The notes under the pieces were generated by a model. That model was not told where the DNA came from, did not search any database, and worked only from the letters and a program-made list of their open reading frames with translations. A program made the position numbers and the translations under genes. A DNA stretch of 64,000 nt from Pyrrhosoma nymphula. Its lineage: Eukaryota; Arthropoda; Insecta; Odonata; Coenagrionidae. The DNA lies in the NCBI GenBank assembly GCA_963573305.1, contig OY754339.1, positions 75,005,376 through 75,069,375 on the forward strand. The letters are read 5' to 3'. Position 1 is the stretch's first letter. Each line of letters begins with the position of its first letter. This document shows, piece after piece, positions 11,300 to 22,749 of the stretch.

Positions 11300-13200
11300 G
11301 TAATGAATATTAAAAGTTTCTACAAAGTAGAGCCTGAATCTGGGGATTTTTTTGTTTTAAAGATGTTTTTTCACTGATGTAATACATTATCACTTACTTC
11401 ATATTGGTTACTCATGCATGAAACATATTTTTACCCCTTAATTCAACCACATGTTTTTAAATTACCAATGTAGAATGTGATAACTTAGGTGGTGATGGTC
11501 TGATTCTGAGATACAACAACCTCCTCAAGAATACAATGTTAGGGGAAATGAATTTGGAAGAATAACCGAGAAAGACCCAAGACTACATCAGTCAAATGAT
11601 GAGGAACATTGTAATGCAAACTAATAAAATGATAAATCGGTTAGCTGATGGAAGAAACAAATAAAAAAATTGAAATAAAACCAATTTTCGGATTTATGAA
11701 TATCGATGATGACATTATAATCGCATAAAAATCTCTCCTAGTATTTTTTCGAAAAATGAAAACGTTAAAAAATTTGCGTTGGCAAATGTCTTATAACCGT
11801 GTTTGATTTACAGTAGTTACAAAATACTTGAAACTTGTATTTAAAATACACTGTTCAACTCATGACAGCCTCGTTTCGGATCGTGCCTATAATTAATGCT
11901 TAGTCCGGAGATGTTGGGCTCAACGGACAATGAGTTACACATAATGATGACTAGTGTCATGACTCGTCGTCGTATGGTGCTTTCAGTCTGCAAATCAGAA
12001 CAAAAAATAAATTGGCTACTCATAAACTGCTCTTCTGAAAAAGAATATTTCGGTAAATCTTTCAGCAAAACACAAAACAATACGCTGGACTTCAATGGTG
12101 AGATAAATTGGCTTCATGTCTTGCATTCAATAATTAGATCACGGTTATTTAGCAATCCCGAGAAATACAGCTAATAGAAAATTAATTGGTACTATTTCAT
12201 TCTATCAATCACCTATAAACAGCATCTGGCGTAATAAGCACAGCAATGTTTTTGTTAAAAAGGACTTTGACTGTACGGCGGACCATTGCTTTACAAGACA
12301 CTCTGAGTCTCTGTGGCTTCAAAGCAAAGCTGTCTAAAGGGTAATATCTCATATATTAATACGGATTTCAAAATTTTTGTTTTCACTCTCAAATAACAGA
12401 ATGAGCAAAATACAATTGCCAATCACATCGATCGAGCACTTTTCTCCGATTTTATCTGAGATCTATCGATTGAAGGCAGACGATGCCAGTTTTCATCATG
12501 ATAACTCGTCACTATCCCGTTATCTTGACCGACGGACGATAAAATGCCTAGATTTCGACGAAATCGTATACAGGTCGTAACGAGATACTTATCAAGATAC
12601 TACTATCCAGATCGTGACCATATCACACCAGGGTAATGCTGTGTGAATCTGAGTTGGGTTGACGAGTCCCCAGTAAGCTATTTTCTCGGAGGAGGAGCAA
12701 ATTTAGCAGTCAATAACTCCATTCAGGCCACTCATACACAAATTCAAGTGGCTGACTTGATAATCGTCTTAATTTTTGTTAGCACTCTTATTGGACTGCT
12801 GGCCATTAAAGACGGCACTGTTGTCAATAAAACTTGCGTACCAACTGTATACGTGAATAAGATTCGTGTAAATGCCCACCTGACACAAAAGACGTCATAT
12901 CTGGAGAACGAGTAAATATTATAAGAATCCCATAAAGCAATCAATTCCTAAGCAATTTGAAATATTATCATAAAAACATGAACTTAAAATTATAAAACGG
13001 AATGGAAATCTGTTTAATGCTTTCAGTAGCATGAATTGTCGTGTGCACACCCTCTAGAATTGCTAGCATTTCTTGCTTCGACTAAGGTTTACAAAAAACC
13101 TAAAAAAATGATTTAGAAGGGTATGTAAACACACAAAGAGTTTTACTTTTTTTGCAAGCTTAACATGGAAAAGTAGTCCTGCGGATCAAGTTTTCTCAAA
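11300..13200. other. AT-rich stretch, no gene supported
   Basis: Contains several frames of 67-92 codons, including one at 12643-12915 with a hydrophobic run (LIIVLIFVSTLIGLLAI). No homologous domain is recognised, splice context is unclear and composition is AT-rich, so none is called. No transposon ends seen. Confidence 0.45.
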
Positions 13201-13204
13201 CATA

Positions 13205-13435
13205 CATCTGCGTCAACATATTATCCTACGATGTACATTCTGGTAAAAAGGAAGTAAAGAGGGAAAGAGAATGGGATAGGAAAATATGTATGGGAAATAA
13301 GGGACGTTTTTTGACAGTTGGGTCTTCAGTGTTTCCCTCTGTTCTTGTTGTCACTACTAATGCTGCTAAGGAAGAAGGAATTGCTATAGTCATAACTGTA
13401 TCTCTCTTTCCCGGTCCCTTTTGCAAGTAAATATA
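13205..13435 (-). repeat. LINE-tail-like dispersed repeat, copy 1
   Basis: The plus strand starts with a degraded acatattatcctacgatgta and runs through a ggaaagagaatgggatagga segment, a ttgttgtcactactaatgctg segment and a tctctctttccc end. The order matches copies at 25485-25720 and 37385-37630. The opening resembles the tacatcta/ataccctg termini of the LINE tails at 54470 and 61768, so the parent element lies on the minus strand. No coding part is retained. The clade is unknown. Confidence 0.55.
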
Positions 13436-15003
13436 AGTGCTAAATGAGGATATATTTTTAAAATGATGTGTTGAATAAGGAAAAGATTGAATCACCACTC
13501 AGAATAACTACTATCCTAAGCTTTCATTTATTGCAAGTTACTGTTCATGTTACATTGTAGCTGAGAAATTTTTTTGCAGATTAGCGTCAGACCTAATCAT
13601 TAAGAAGATAATTATAAAGTGAGAAAAATTATACCACTTACTACTAGCTATGCTTTGTACTGCTTAATAACTAAAACGAAATTTTTAACTGCCTAAGATA
13701 AAAATCGAAAGCATTTGAAAATGGTTGTTTTGCAGTTTGATGATTGCCAAACATGCATCGGCAGCTAAAAAGTTAAACCTCTAGAAGTATTACCACATTT
13801 GTTAAAATGTTATCTTCATTTTATTTTATTGATAGGTTTATATTGATACGAATTAAATATAGTTGATATATTTTTTGGAAAGAGAAACGTTGCTCAAACA
13901 GATATCGGTTATGAATATTATCATTGAATTATTAGTGCTAATCACTAATACAAGATATGTAACAAGTCTCTGCTTTAGTTTTACATAATAAGCAATTACT
14001 TGTTTATATGAGGAAATGTTTTCAAATTTCGCTCCACTGCTCGACAAATCACTGGTACAGATCGAACAAAACAATGACTGGAAGCTTTTGTAGCCAAGCA
14101 GAACCTCTTTCCTAAATTTATGTGTTCATAAAATACATGCTAGGCATGGATTTTATCATCAAAGAATTAAAAACATACGTTTTTAACTGGCTGAAAAACA
14201 TTTGAGCGACGGCTGATTGATAAAATTTTAAGAAAAATGAGCGGCGCATAGATGTCAGGAGAATTAAGAAATGCTACTGGAAATTTGATTTCAGAGCTAT
14301 AATTGCAGATTTGGAAGTCATATTTCCTTGGTACTTATTTGGTACTATTTTGGTACTATTTTGAGCACAGTCTTTGCTAAAAAATGTCTACTTTCTAAAT
14401 GAGACTTCCCTTACTAACATACCCACCTATCCTAATTGGCACATAGTACCTTGGTGGCAGGTTCCCTCACTCTAAATAAGGAATCACTATAACCTCCCCC
14501 CCCCCCAGACTGAATAAGTAATCCCTGCTTATGAATGACGATATGGAGATGAGTTGAGAACTTATTCCAGCAGGGAATTTTCAAAAACTGACCGCGGTTA
14601 CTTTAAAGAGTTGCACGACACGTGCATTACATCGACAGCACACGCTGCTTTGTGGAGCAAAATATGCGAATGATCTCCTTTTAAAAATTTCATATCGGAC
14701 CCCCTCGAGACACACGAAGTCTCTGACTTTAGAAATTTAAGAGGAACTTATCCCCAACCTCCAGATTTTGGGACGATCTATACTCTGTTCACATGAGAAA
14801 TCTGTCCATGCCAGTTTTTCAATCTATTAATTGTGAAATTTTGGTTGCTAAAAGTACAATATGGAATCTGTTGCCTTTTTTACATGATATTTACTTTATA
14901 ACGTTTTCACTTCAACTATTAAAATATTTACGTCCACTAGTTATTTAAATCATTATTTTTCTTGCTTATATCCCAAAAGATAACATATGACAAAAAATGC
15001 TAT
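13436..15003. other. AT-rich stretch, nothing recognised
   Basis: Includes a small run of tggtactattt-type repeats near 14335-14362 and a C homopolymer near 14497-14508. No gene or mobile-element structure was supported. Confidence 0.45.
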
Positions 15004-15004
15004 A

Positions 15005-15288
15005 GTATATTTCTCCCTTCCCTTGGACTACAACCTTGTCGTGGTGGAAGGGCTTGCGTGCTCCGATGACTCCTAGAGCTGAACTGGCGGGAGCAATGCT
15101 CCTAGTAGGGTCACCCATGCCAGATTGGTCGAAGGTTAGCGGTTAGATAACTGCGGATAACAACGTTTAAAGAGAGGAGAACACTGAGGAAGCGTGGAAG
15201 AGGAAGGAAGAGGGTAGGAATTCTGGACGAAATAAGAGGAGGTAGAAGATATAACGAATTTAAGAGGGATCTAATGGCGGGACATCCT
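15005..15288 (+). pseudogene. LINE remnant, left part (5' leader joined to ORF end)
   Basis: Begins with ccttggactacaaccttgtc and gtggtggaagggcttgcg, a leader I recognise as typical of arthropod non-LTR elements. From about 15213 the frame reads VGILDEIRGGRRYNEFKRDL then MAGHP, resembling the C-terminal end of a LINE ORF2. The short distance between leader and ORF end implies a large internal deletion. The remnant is split by the TIR element that follows and resumes at 17197. Confidence 0.55.
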
Positions 15289-15290
15289 TA

Positions 15291-17194
15291 CCCAGTGAGC
15301 AAAAGTTAGTGCAAAGTATATGCAAAGTATGTTCTCAAATGCACTACCTTTAGTGCAAAGTACATTCTCAAAGTATATGCAAAGAACATGCTCGGTGGCG
15401 CACATAGACAGTGCATAGTACATGCTGGTGCACTAGTGAAAAGAATATGCAAAGAATGTTCTGACCTGCACTAAGTCATTTCCGAATGTTCTTTTAATGT
15501 TCTTTAAAGACTAACTATGGACTATCTAAAGTTAGTGTTTACTATGTGCTGCAGAGCATATGCATGTCTGCACATTCTAAGAAGCAACTTTGCATGTTCC
15601 TAAACTGGGTGCTACAGAGAAAGTAATACAACTGATATATCAAGAAAATTAGCTGTTTATTTAAACTAATGAACTAAATTATTTACAAATCTTAAGGAAA
15701 ACTAACAAAATAAAAAATTCTTAAAGAGTTCAACTTGCAAATAAGGTTGCGTTTCAAAACTCCTGAAACAAATTCAATGGTATTCAATCATATATATTAC
15801 AAACAAGACAATAAGCGTAAAAAATTAGGATTATTTTCCACTCATCGACTAAAAAAGGATTCAGTCTCATTTAAAAATTATACAATATAAAACGGGAACA
15901 AGACAATAATCCTCTGCACAATGGAACACAACACTTATTCACCATGATGGTACACTAATGATTGTGTAAATATAAATAAACACAGTAAACTCCACTCTAA
16001 TCACAATATCTCGCTCTTCACTCACTCGCTCAACACCAACAACTTTCGTTCATGCAGTAAGACTGAACCAGAGTTAGGGTGTAACGGGCACGTTGAAACC
16101 TGTCAAGCCGATGGTGACACAAGGGATCGCCGGGAGACGGAGTGGACTAGTGGGAGGCCACATGGCGGCGAGCAAGGAAACACAAAACTTCTTGTTGAGC
16201 ACAGGAAAGTCACAGAAATATGACGATGGATTGTAGTGGAAGGGGGAGGGGGTTCACACGTATAAAACTGGCAGAATACCGCGTTTGCACCAACAAAAAA
16301 CACAAAAGAAGCGGGACGATAAGCACACTTGTAACTGTGGCGGCGGCCATCTTGCCGAGCATGAGAATCTCGGTGGTCACGGCTACGGGGGCTACACGGG
16401 AGTGGCGCACGGACGAAATAAGTGAATTGCCAACCCTCAGAAGAGAGGGCCGCCTAGAAATGCTCGAAAGTATCGTGGCTTGCGATGGGATTTTGCGGTT
16501 AAATATTCACCAAAATAAGCCGTGACGAGCAGTGTTTTTCAAATTTACTCTTTTCCAGCTTTCTGACTTATATTCGGCTGACGGAATATTTCGGAATGTT
16601 GGCATGACGTCCTGCAATCGTCATTCCTTTCTAAATACGAGTGATGACCGTCCGAAGCATCCAAACGTCAAAGTAAATTTTCTTTTTCAAAGTATCAGTT
16701 TATTACAAACTTTCGCAGAATTATTCGTCAAAATTTCTACTCTACAATAAACTCAAAATAAATAATATTTGTTTTCACGAACAAAAAAAAGCCTGTAATT
16801 TTGGTTGTGGATAGAGACTTTTGTTTAAGTAGCCTAAAGAGAGCAACTTTGTTCAACTTGTTAGCGAGAATGTTCGGCGCAGACTGTTCTTTTAATATTG
16901 TACGTGGCACATTTTCTGCACTAGTGCAAAACCATACATTTATTGCACGTGTAAAGAATGTGTACAGGAGCACATATGCATAGTCCGTGCTCTGGAGACT
17001 ATCTTTTTCCTATTCGTAATTACACATGTGTATTTTTGCACATTCTTTGCACATACTTTAGATGTTCTAGAAAACATTAGTGTTTTTAAGAACATTCTTT
17101 TCACATGAAAAACATATTTGTTTTGAGATAGTGCACAACGACACTAACTTTGACTTAGTGCAAAATTAATTCTGCACAAACTTTGCTCACTGGG
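15291..17194. mobile_element. 1.9-kb TIR DNA transposon with TA duplication
   Basis: The left end cccagtgagcaaaagttagt (15291) is matched on the opposite strand by cccagtgagcaaagtttgtg (from 17194), and both are flanked by TA (15289-15290 and 17195-17196). Both subterminal regions hold many short gcaaagaatgt, gcaaagta and ttagtgca motifs in opposed orientation over about 300 bp. The interior contains only short frames and a GC-richer segment near 16080-16440, so it is non-autonomous or decayed. TA duplications fit Tc1/mariner-type insertion, but the ends do not let me name the superfamily. Removing it with one TA rejoins the flanking LINE remnant. Confidence 0.75.
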
Positions 17195-17196
17195 TA

Positions 17197-17290
17197 GGAG
17201 TAAAAGCGAGACAATGTGTATGAAATTGGGATGCAGAATGGAGACTGTCCGAGAACCTACCAATCAGCTGGTAGAATACTTGAAAGAATG
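17197..17290 (+). pseudogene. LINE remnant, right part
   Basis: Continuation of the LINE interrupted at 15290. After the TA, in a shifted frame, the translation reads AEWRLSENLPISW, resembling the tryptophan/arginine-rich end of LINE ORF2 proteins. Stops and a frameshift show decay. Confidence 0.5.
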
Positions 17291-17540
17291 AGTATTTTTC
17301 TGAAAAGATAACAAGTAAGAAAAAAATACTGTCGTATTTTTTCTTACTTTTACTATCTTTTTGGGATTTAACTGAAGCAGTTATCACGTAAAACAATTGA
17401 AAAATGACCCGTCAACGAAACAAAATGCTAAGTACGACTCTTATTTTCAATGCAAAATAAATTTCAGTTAGCAGAAAAGATGAAAGGCACTAACAGACAG
17501 CTAAAATGAGCATAAAAGAAGGTGCAATATGTTTGAACAT

Positions 17541-17826
17541 ATATTAGGTGTTCTCGGACTAGATTTAATCCGGGTAAGGTAATTGGCTGCTGCCAACGTT
17601 TCGACAGAATGCTCTTCGGTCATCATCAGGGAAATGGTGCCTGGGGCCCAAATGTCCACGTTTATATGCCCGTCTTACGGGTCAGGTCCGCGCTCGGACG
17701 GGTGAATTAACGTGGACACTTGGGCCCCAGGCATAATTTCCCTGATGATGACGGAGGAGCATTTTGCCAAAACGCTGGCAGCAGCCAATTACCTTACCAA
17801 ATGTGAATCCCGAGAACACCTAATAT
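17541..17826. mobile_element. Fold-back unit with outward Penelope-type tails
   Basis: The left arm (17541-17660) and right arm (17711-17826) are imperfect reverse complements, separated by about 50 bp. Shared landmarks are attaggtgttctcgg, aaggtaattggctgctgcc, the hammerhead-like segment, ggggccca and gtccacg. Each arm's tail points outward. No protein is encoded. The architecture parallels the Penelope-like copy at 10.3-11.3 kb but without its core. Confidence 0.75.
17596..17630 (-). ncRNA. Hammerhead-ribozyme-like motif, left arm
   Basis: On the minus strand, CTGATGA (17623-17629) is followed by a segment closed by GAC/GTC and then GAAAC (17598-17602) and GTT. All invariant core bases are visible. 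Stem II has only about three clear pairs, and stem III would be the minimal acgt type. The right arm (17742-17770, plus) keeps CTGATGA but has AAAA in place of GAAA, so it is probably inactive. Confidence 0.55.
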
Positions 17827-17829
17827 TTG

Positions 17830-18150
17830 TTATCCGCTGGGAAAACACCAGATCTTATATGTTTATACATATCCGTAAATGTATAGAAAAAAATAGGAAA
17901 TATGATTGTCAGAGCGATGCAAACGGTTACGGGAATATATGATTCGTTGATAAACTTTCCACTTCGATACTTTTGGGATTTTTCGCCCTAAAACATGGTT
18001 TGATTTTGAACACGAGGTCTCCTCAGACGAAAAAGGGGTTTCAGATGGTATAAGAACATAAGCCAAGCAGTCTTTCAATCTCCGATCTCGGTTACTGCAA
18101 AAAAATGCTCGGCACGAGTACCATATGAACTGCACACATTTCTGGCTGGA
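17830..18150. other. Unassigned stretch
   Basis: No feature recognised beyond short frames. Confidence 0.5.
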
Positions 18151-18620
18151 TCAAATTACAACAGCACGTGAATCATTACGTTTTTAAAACGTGGTTATTG
18201 GATCCCCTGGCGACAGACGAAACCTTGAGTGGAACATGCACCACTCACCGAATCCGGACGATCTATCTGCCCGGCCACTCCTCCTCTCTGCCCCTCTGGT
18301 CTCGGAGAGACAAAGATGCAGACAGTGGGGCGAGCTCTCGACAAAGACGAAAGACAAGCGGACTCAAGAGGACGAGGGGGCGCAACTGGGAGAGAAGAAT
18401 AGGGGAGGCACGGGGGGGGAGGGTTGTGCAAGCAAGGAGAGAGACAAAAGGATTTGAAATCAAATCCAAGTGAAATTGTCCGCGCCTCGAAGCACGCTAA
18501 GTGGGCACGTCCTAGTCGACATATCTTGCAGACACACATACATGTAGGTACATGGACTTGTGTTTGAGAGAGCAACCGTGTATCTATTTCATCAGGAGCA
18601 CTGATGTCCCTTTCCACTGC
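18150..18620. other. GC-richer segment with overlapping frames
   Basis: 18230-18460 is GC-rich and moderately CpG-rich, and frames are open on both strands (up to 140 codons on the minus strand). None shows a domain, and the mutual openness suggests composition. No gene is called. Confidence 0.35.
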
Positions 18621-18989
18621 ATCAATTAAATGCGCAAACGTGTCTTATCAAGATGGCTGAAGAAAATCCACGCGGAAGACGGAAACGAGGAAAATTGTCA
18701 CCGACACCGCTCCACCACGCGATATTCAACTACGGACAGGACTCGGGCTGTTGAAATATACGCTGATTTTCATACAGGCTCACCCAGAGCAGAAATATGG
18801 TTTTCCGAGTTTACGTCACACGCCACATGGTACAGCAAATATTACCTCTTAGGGCCAAAAGTCTGTGATATTAATTGATTTTTTTCCAAAGATTTCAAAA
18901 TCTGACCCTACATAATGATCATTTTGTTTATTCGTACTCAGCAGGCAATTGCAGTTATATGATCACTTGAAAACATTCATTACTGATTT

Positions 18990-19110
18990 GAAGCACTTAT
19001 GATAATCTCAGTACTGCATTGAAGATGACTACGTGGCAGTTGAAACATAAGTCAGTCCTACCGTGGCAAGGAAAAGTTCTAAATTATAGTGTGAATGCAA
19101 GTAACAAAAA
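18990..19110 (+). mobile_element. Decayed Penelope-type tail
   Basis: The segment ttgaagatgactacgtggca followed by gttgaaacataagtc (about 19018-19052) has the order of the Penelope tails here: a TGAAGA-type box, a small hairpin with act/agt, then GAAAC. The first core base is changed. No coding part is nearby. Confidence 0.35.
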
Positions 19111-20390
19111 CCCGAAGACACCGAAGATTCCTACCCATATTAAATTTCAATATTCTAGAATTTAAAAAAAATATTAGTTGTTTTGGATAAAACTGACTTT
19201 GAAATGACGCAGGGAAAATGGCAATCATTGGATATACCTTGCTAGGAAATTAAAATTTTTTCCCTCTCATCCTTAATACTAAAATTAGTTGTTATGCAAA
19301 CGTTGAAATTAATGTGAAACTCTGAGAAAGATGCTATAAGATACAAGATCCGTCATTGAACTAATGAAATAATACGGTATTCCCTGTAGACCAGAAAAGC
19401 AAACAACCTTAAGACTTCTAGAGAGGTATAATGGTAAAGTTTAAGGGGAAAGGGTAATTTTCGAATATTCAACTGGAAATCCACCAAAAGGCAAAAGCAT
19501 TTTGTAAAGGAGCTAGAAAAAGATTATTCTAGATAGTAAAGAGGAGGCTACGCGACCCTGGCGGGAAAACGGCGCTGACTGCAGGCAGCCCGCAGAAGAA
19601 TTCTTACGACATCCTCCTCGGTTATAACAATTACTAAAATTATACGAAACCTGCACTCTCGAGAAATAGCTGAATTCAAAGGTTAAGGATAATTGTATGA
19701 CACAAACTCAGTTTTCGGATAGCTCCTCATCACCGAGCAATGCTTCGTTTAGAATGACCTAATTTTACCTAAGTTAGCGATTTTTTCTTTTAGTTGAAAT
19801 TACCAGAAGGAAGCTTTTGCCACATTTCTCCATTTTAAAGCACAGAATGGCGCAAAGAGAATGAATGCTTTTGTGGCGATCAAAATCCTAGTGGTATGAA
19901 AACAACATATCTGGCGCAGCATCCACTCCGCCTTGATGCTGACTCCATCGAGGTCATGGGGCACCATAACTGCCGTAATGGCGTGATACATTGCCTGATT
20001 CGACCGCCCAGGTCAAATAAGGTATGTACACGCTCGGACTAATAGGTTTAAATATACTCCTTCCCCCTCCTCCCCGCTCAATTCGTGCCCGTAAAAAACA
20101 ACGCAAAAAAATAAAAAATGGCGTGATAAAAGTGCATCGAATCCTCTCTTTCCTTCAATATAACCAAGTATTGGCTGATGCCCTAACACCCCATTGTAGT
20201 CACCCTAGTGGGGCCTCGCACCGTAAAGCGCTGATAAAGATGAAAGGGAGGCTGAGGTGACCACGCGGTTCTTAACATCGTTTGGGCCAAATAACGCACC
20301 CCTCAAACCCCTGAAGTGTAATCGGCTGACCGGAGGGTTCGCAGTATCTCCGAAGCGGATCGGTGATAGGCGCAGGGGACTAAGGAGCAT
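19110..20390. other. Unassigned stretch
   Basis: AT-rich to 20020, then mixed composition. Short frames only, with no repeat termini seen. Confidence 0.45.
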
Positions 20391-20880
20391 TGAGACATTA
20401 AACCCCGCCCTCTGATCCTCCTCTCCTCCCCCTGCGTCCAAAATGTCCTCTCCCCCCCACCCCCCCAAACCTCCCTTGCCCCGCATAACTGGTTCTCCCT
20501 TGCGGCGTCCCAGCATCCTTCACTCTGAAACCCTGGCCACCCTCCTTCGCAGGGCCTACCCACTCGGTCTCCAGTCATCCCCACCCCCACCCTTGCTCCT
20601 CGTTCCCTCGTCGGGTAACCCAACCGCCCCCGCTATATCTCTTGCCGCCCCTCAGCAGCGACTCGTCCGCCAATTGCCTTCGGAAAAAGAGCCAGCCACT
20701 CGGGAGATGACTCGGGAAGACAAGGCGATGGGTTGGGGGAGGGACGATGTGACACTCACCCTCCTCCTGCACATCGGGTTTTCATTTAAGCCTTCTCCTT
20801 ATCCATACACCCCCAAGTTTGTTCCACCACCCTTACCCTTATCTCGCCACACGAGAGTTAGCCGGCGAAACCGCAATATA
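20390..20880. other. Pyrimidine-rich, GC-rich block
   Basis: C-rich plus strand with scattered CpG. A 162-codon frame (20443-20931) and opposing frames are Pro/Ser/Leu-rich or Gly/Arg-rich, consistent with composition alone. Confidence 0.45.
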
Positions 20881-21299
20881 GAGTCGATTCCAAATATTAA
20901 AAATGTTATCGAATTTGCGAAGATTTTTTGAAAGGGCAATTTGAGAGGTAATTATGCCGTTTATTCTAGCCGCAAATATTGTACTAACCAATATGAAATT
21001 CTTGTGAATTCGGTCATCTTTCGTAATTTAATGCCATAACCACGAATCGAAATTTGGCGTGCACAGTTTAACGAGTTTTTTGTTCATAAAATAAGCAAGT
21101 AATCCTTCATTTACTTGCGTAAGGATGGATTTACAACCAGCGCTCATAGTTTTACGATTTCTTTGTATGCAGATAAACAAGCTACTCTTTTCATTAATAC
21201 ATATATTTGGAGCATGCTTTTCTAAGATAATGAAGCATGAATGAAGAGAAAATGAGATTGGAAGCAATGCAAATCTGGTTTTAAAGAACAATGATGAAG

Positions 21300-21670
21300 A
21301 TCAAATGAACAGAGAGAATCACCAATGAAGAAATTCGATGAAGAGTAAGAAACAAGAGATATAACGTAAAAACTCTGAAAAGAAGAAGAGACAAAGAGTG
21401 AGAAAAGAAGTAGACATTAAGTACAACATATAAGCATGTTGAAAACAATGATGGAGGAGAAATTATTGTGAAGAAATTCAGAAAGACTAAGAATGTATTG
21501 CGGAGTAGGCAAATTACTGGCGCGTTCAAAATGTAGACTTGCGTAGGAATGAAAGCTGTTAGAAAGCTAGCTGAAAGCTGTTAGAGAGAGTAAAAAGGTT
21601 AGCTGTGAGGAGAGAGGAGTGGAGAGCTGCAGGAAACCAATATTCATATTGATTGCTGATGAGCTTAGTG
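21300..21670 (+). pseudogene. LINE family X remnant, copy 1
   Basis: Plus-strand reading gives an agaagagacaaa block (21384), MMEEK (about 21450) and, near 21590-21640, the Arg/Trp-containing end that precedes the LINE stop, then attgctgatgagc. The order matches the better copy at 41.5 kb (RNKLIGQILRHNSLLN then AMME). Frameshifts and stops are numerous. Only the extreme C-terminus and 3' end remain. Confidence 0.5.
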
Positions 21671-22066
21671 TATGACGACGATCCGTCACCAAGCAACTTG
21701 CAGAAATCAACAAACGCTTGCCATTCCAGTCAACACGAGACTTACACGTGATCAAAAGCTTCATGTATAAGTGCATTAAGTTCGAATTGTAAGGCATTAA
21801 TGTGAATCAATCCCTTGATCGCACCCTGCGGGAAATTCTGTTCTGATTCTCGTTCTCCCGAGATGGTAGACACGGTATCTTCTGAGGAGTGGATTCTCGC
21901 GCTTTCGGTCTTCTCTCGGATCGGGCTGTGGTGGCTGGAGTGCAGGATTAACATCCCGACGGCCCACTTTGGAATCACGACAGTAGTGAGGATTTTTTCA
22001 GAAGTATCCCAGGGTATTTATAGGGCAGTGTTATAAGTTGCATATTAATAAGTCGAACTGCAGATC
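21670..22066. other. Unassigned stretch, mid-GC
   Basis: Opposing frames of 73-78 codons overlap at 21815-22036 without any recognised domain. A tatttatagg TATA-like string near 22014 could be part of a decayed retroelement promoter, but there is no matching second copy to prove an LTR. Confidence 0.3.
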
Positions 22067-22267
22067 CCTTGGTATAGGGTTACCATATTTTTTAACCCCA
22101 AAATGCGGACACCCACAACGGGATTGATCAACGCGCTCTTAGTACTGTCAAATGAAACATTATTCGTTCAATTATATACAGTCAAATAACTATATTCAAC
22201 GGCACACCCCTACCCCCTTCCCCTAGCCGCCATCGCCCCAACCCCAGCCTCGTGTCACAGAGCGTAT

Positions 22268-22269
22268 GA

Positions 22270-22336
<67 letters not shown>
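22268..22336. repeat. (TA)n microsatellite
   Basis: Uninterrupted TA dinucleotide run of about 68 bases next to the first SINE-like arm. Shorter TA runs are at 22695-22711, 22875-22934, 23213-23229 and 23257-23298. Every palindrome in this cluster is bordered or centred by one. Confidence 0.9.
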
Positions 22337-22339
<3 letters not shown>

Positions 22340-22444
22340 TCATACATTCATAGGAAATGGAAAGGGATAGGAACACATAAAAGGACGAACACAGGGTTTG
22401 GTGGGGAAGATGAAAATGAGTCAAATCCAGACAGAAAAAATTTC
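22336..22444 (-). repeat. SINE-like body, 109-bp unit A
   Basis: On the minus strand this follows the antisense tRNA-like head: gaaattttttctgtctgg, then tttgactcattttcatc, then cttcccc and on to a TA array. A copy of the same 109 bases is at 22750-22858 with no difference I could see. The first part also follows the sense tRNA-like sequence at 22632-22675. Confidence 0.8.
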
Positions 22445-22515
22445 ACCTTAGCCGGGATTCCAACCCGGATCTCCCAATTGCCGGTCAGGTGTGCTCCCAG
22501 TTACACCACCAAGGC
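22445..22515 (-). repeat. tRNA-like SINE head, antisense copy
   Basis: A 71-base reverse complement of the sequence at 22561-22631. The acceptor stem can form, the T stem CCGGG/CCCGG is intact, and the T loop carries TTGGAAT instead of TTCGAAT, which breaks the B box. Not a functional tRNA gene: it is embedded in repeated flanks and lies in an inverted pair. Confidence 0.75.
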
Positions 22516-22560
22516 TACTCAATTAACTGCTGAATTTGACGGGGTTTTATGTTAGGCATA

Positions 22561-22631
22561 GCCTTGGTGGCGTAACTGGGAGCACACCTGACCGGCAATT
22601 GGGAGATCCGGGTTCGAATCCCGGCTAAGGT
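22561..22631 (+). repeat. tRNA-like SINE head, sense copy with near-complete cloverleaf
   Basis: Seven acceptor pairs (GCCTTGG with CTAAGGT, two wobble), an A box TGGCGTAACTGGG, a five-pair anticodon stem CCTGA/TTGGG with wobbles, loop CCGGCAA, a four-base variable loop and T arm CCGGG-TTCGAAT-CCCGG. Length is 71. The loop would give anticodon GGC, but position 33 is C rather than the near-invariant U, and the D stem has one mismatch. The flanks are shared with other copies, so this is a tRNA-derived SINE head with an intact RNA polymerase III promoter rather than a working tRNA gene. Confidence 0.75.
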
Positions 22632-22749
22632 GAAATTTTTTCTGTCTGGATTTGACTCATTTTCATCTTCCCCACCCACATTTCTTACATTCATATATAT
22701 ATATATATATACTCAATCATTCGAAAACATGACGCTCAAAGGCGCGAAT

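Noticed and set aside
12643..12915. Small membrane protein (hydrophobic run)
   Set aside because: One hydrophobic stretch in an AT-rich chance frame; no homology or splice context seen.
20443..20931. 162-codon plus-strand frame
   Set aside because: Compositional Pro/Ser/Leu-rich frame in a pyrimidine-rich block with opposing open frames.
21990..22030. LTR promoter (TATA-like string)
   Set aside because: No second LTR, primer-binding site or gag/pol sequence could be found.
22561..22631. Functional tRNA gene (anticodon GGC)
   Set aside because: C at position 33, an imperfect D stem, an inverted partner and repeated flanks point to a SINE head.
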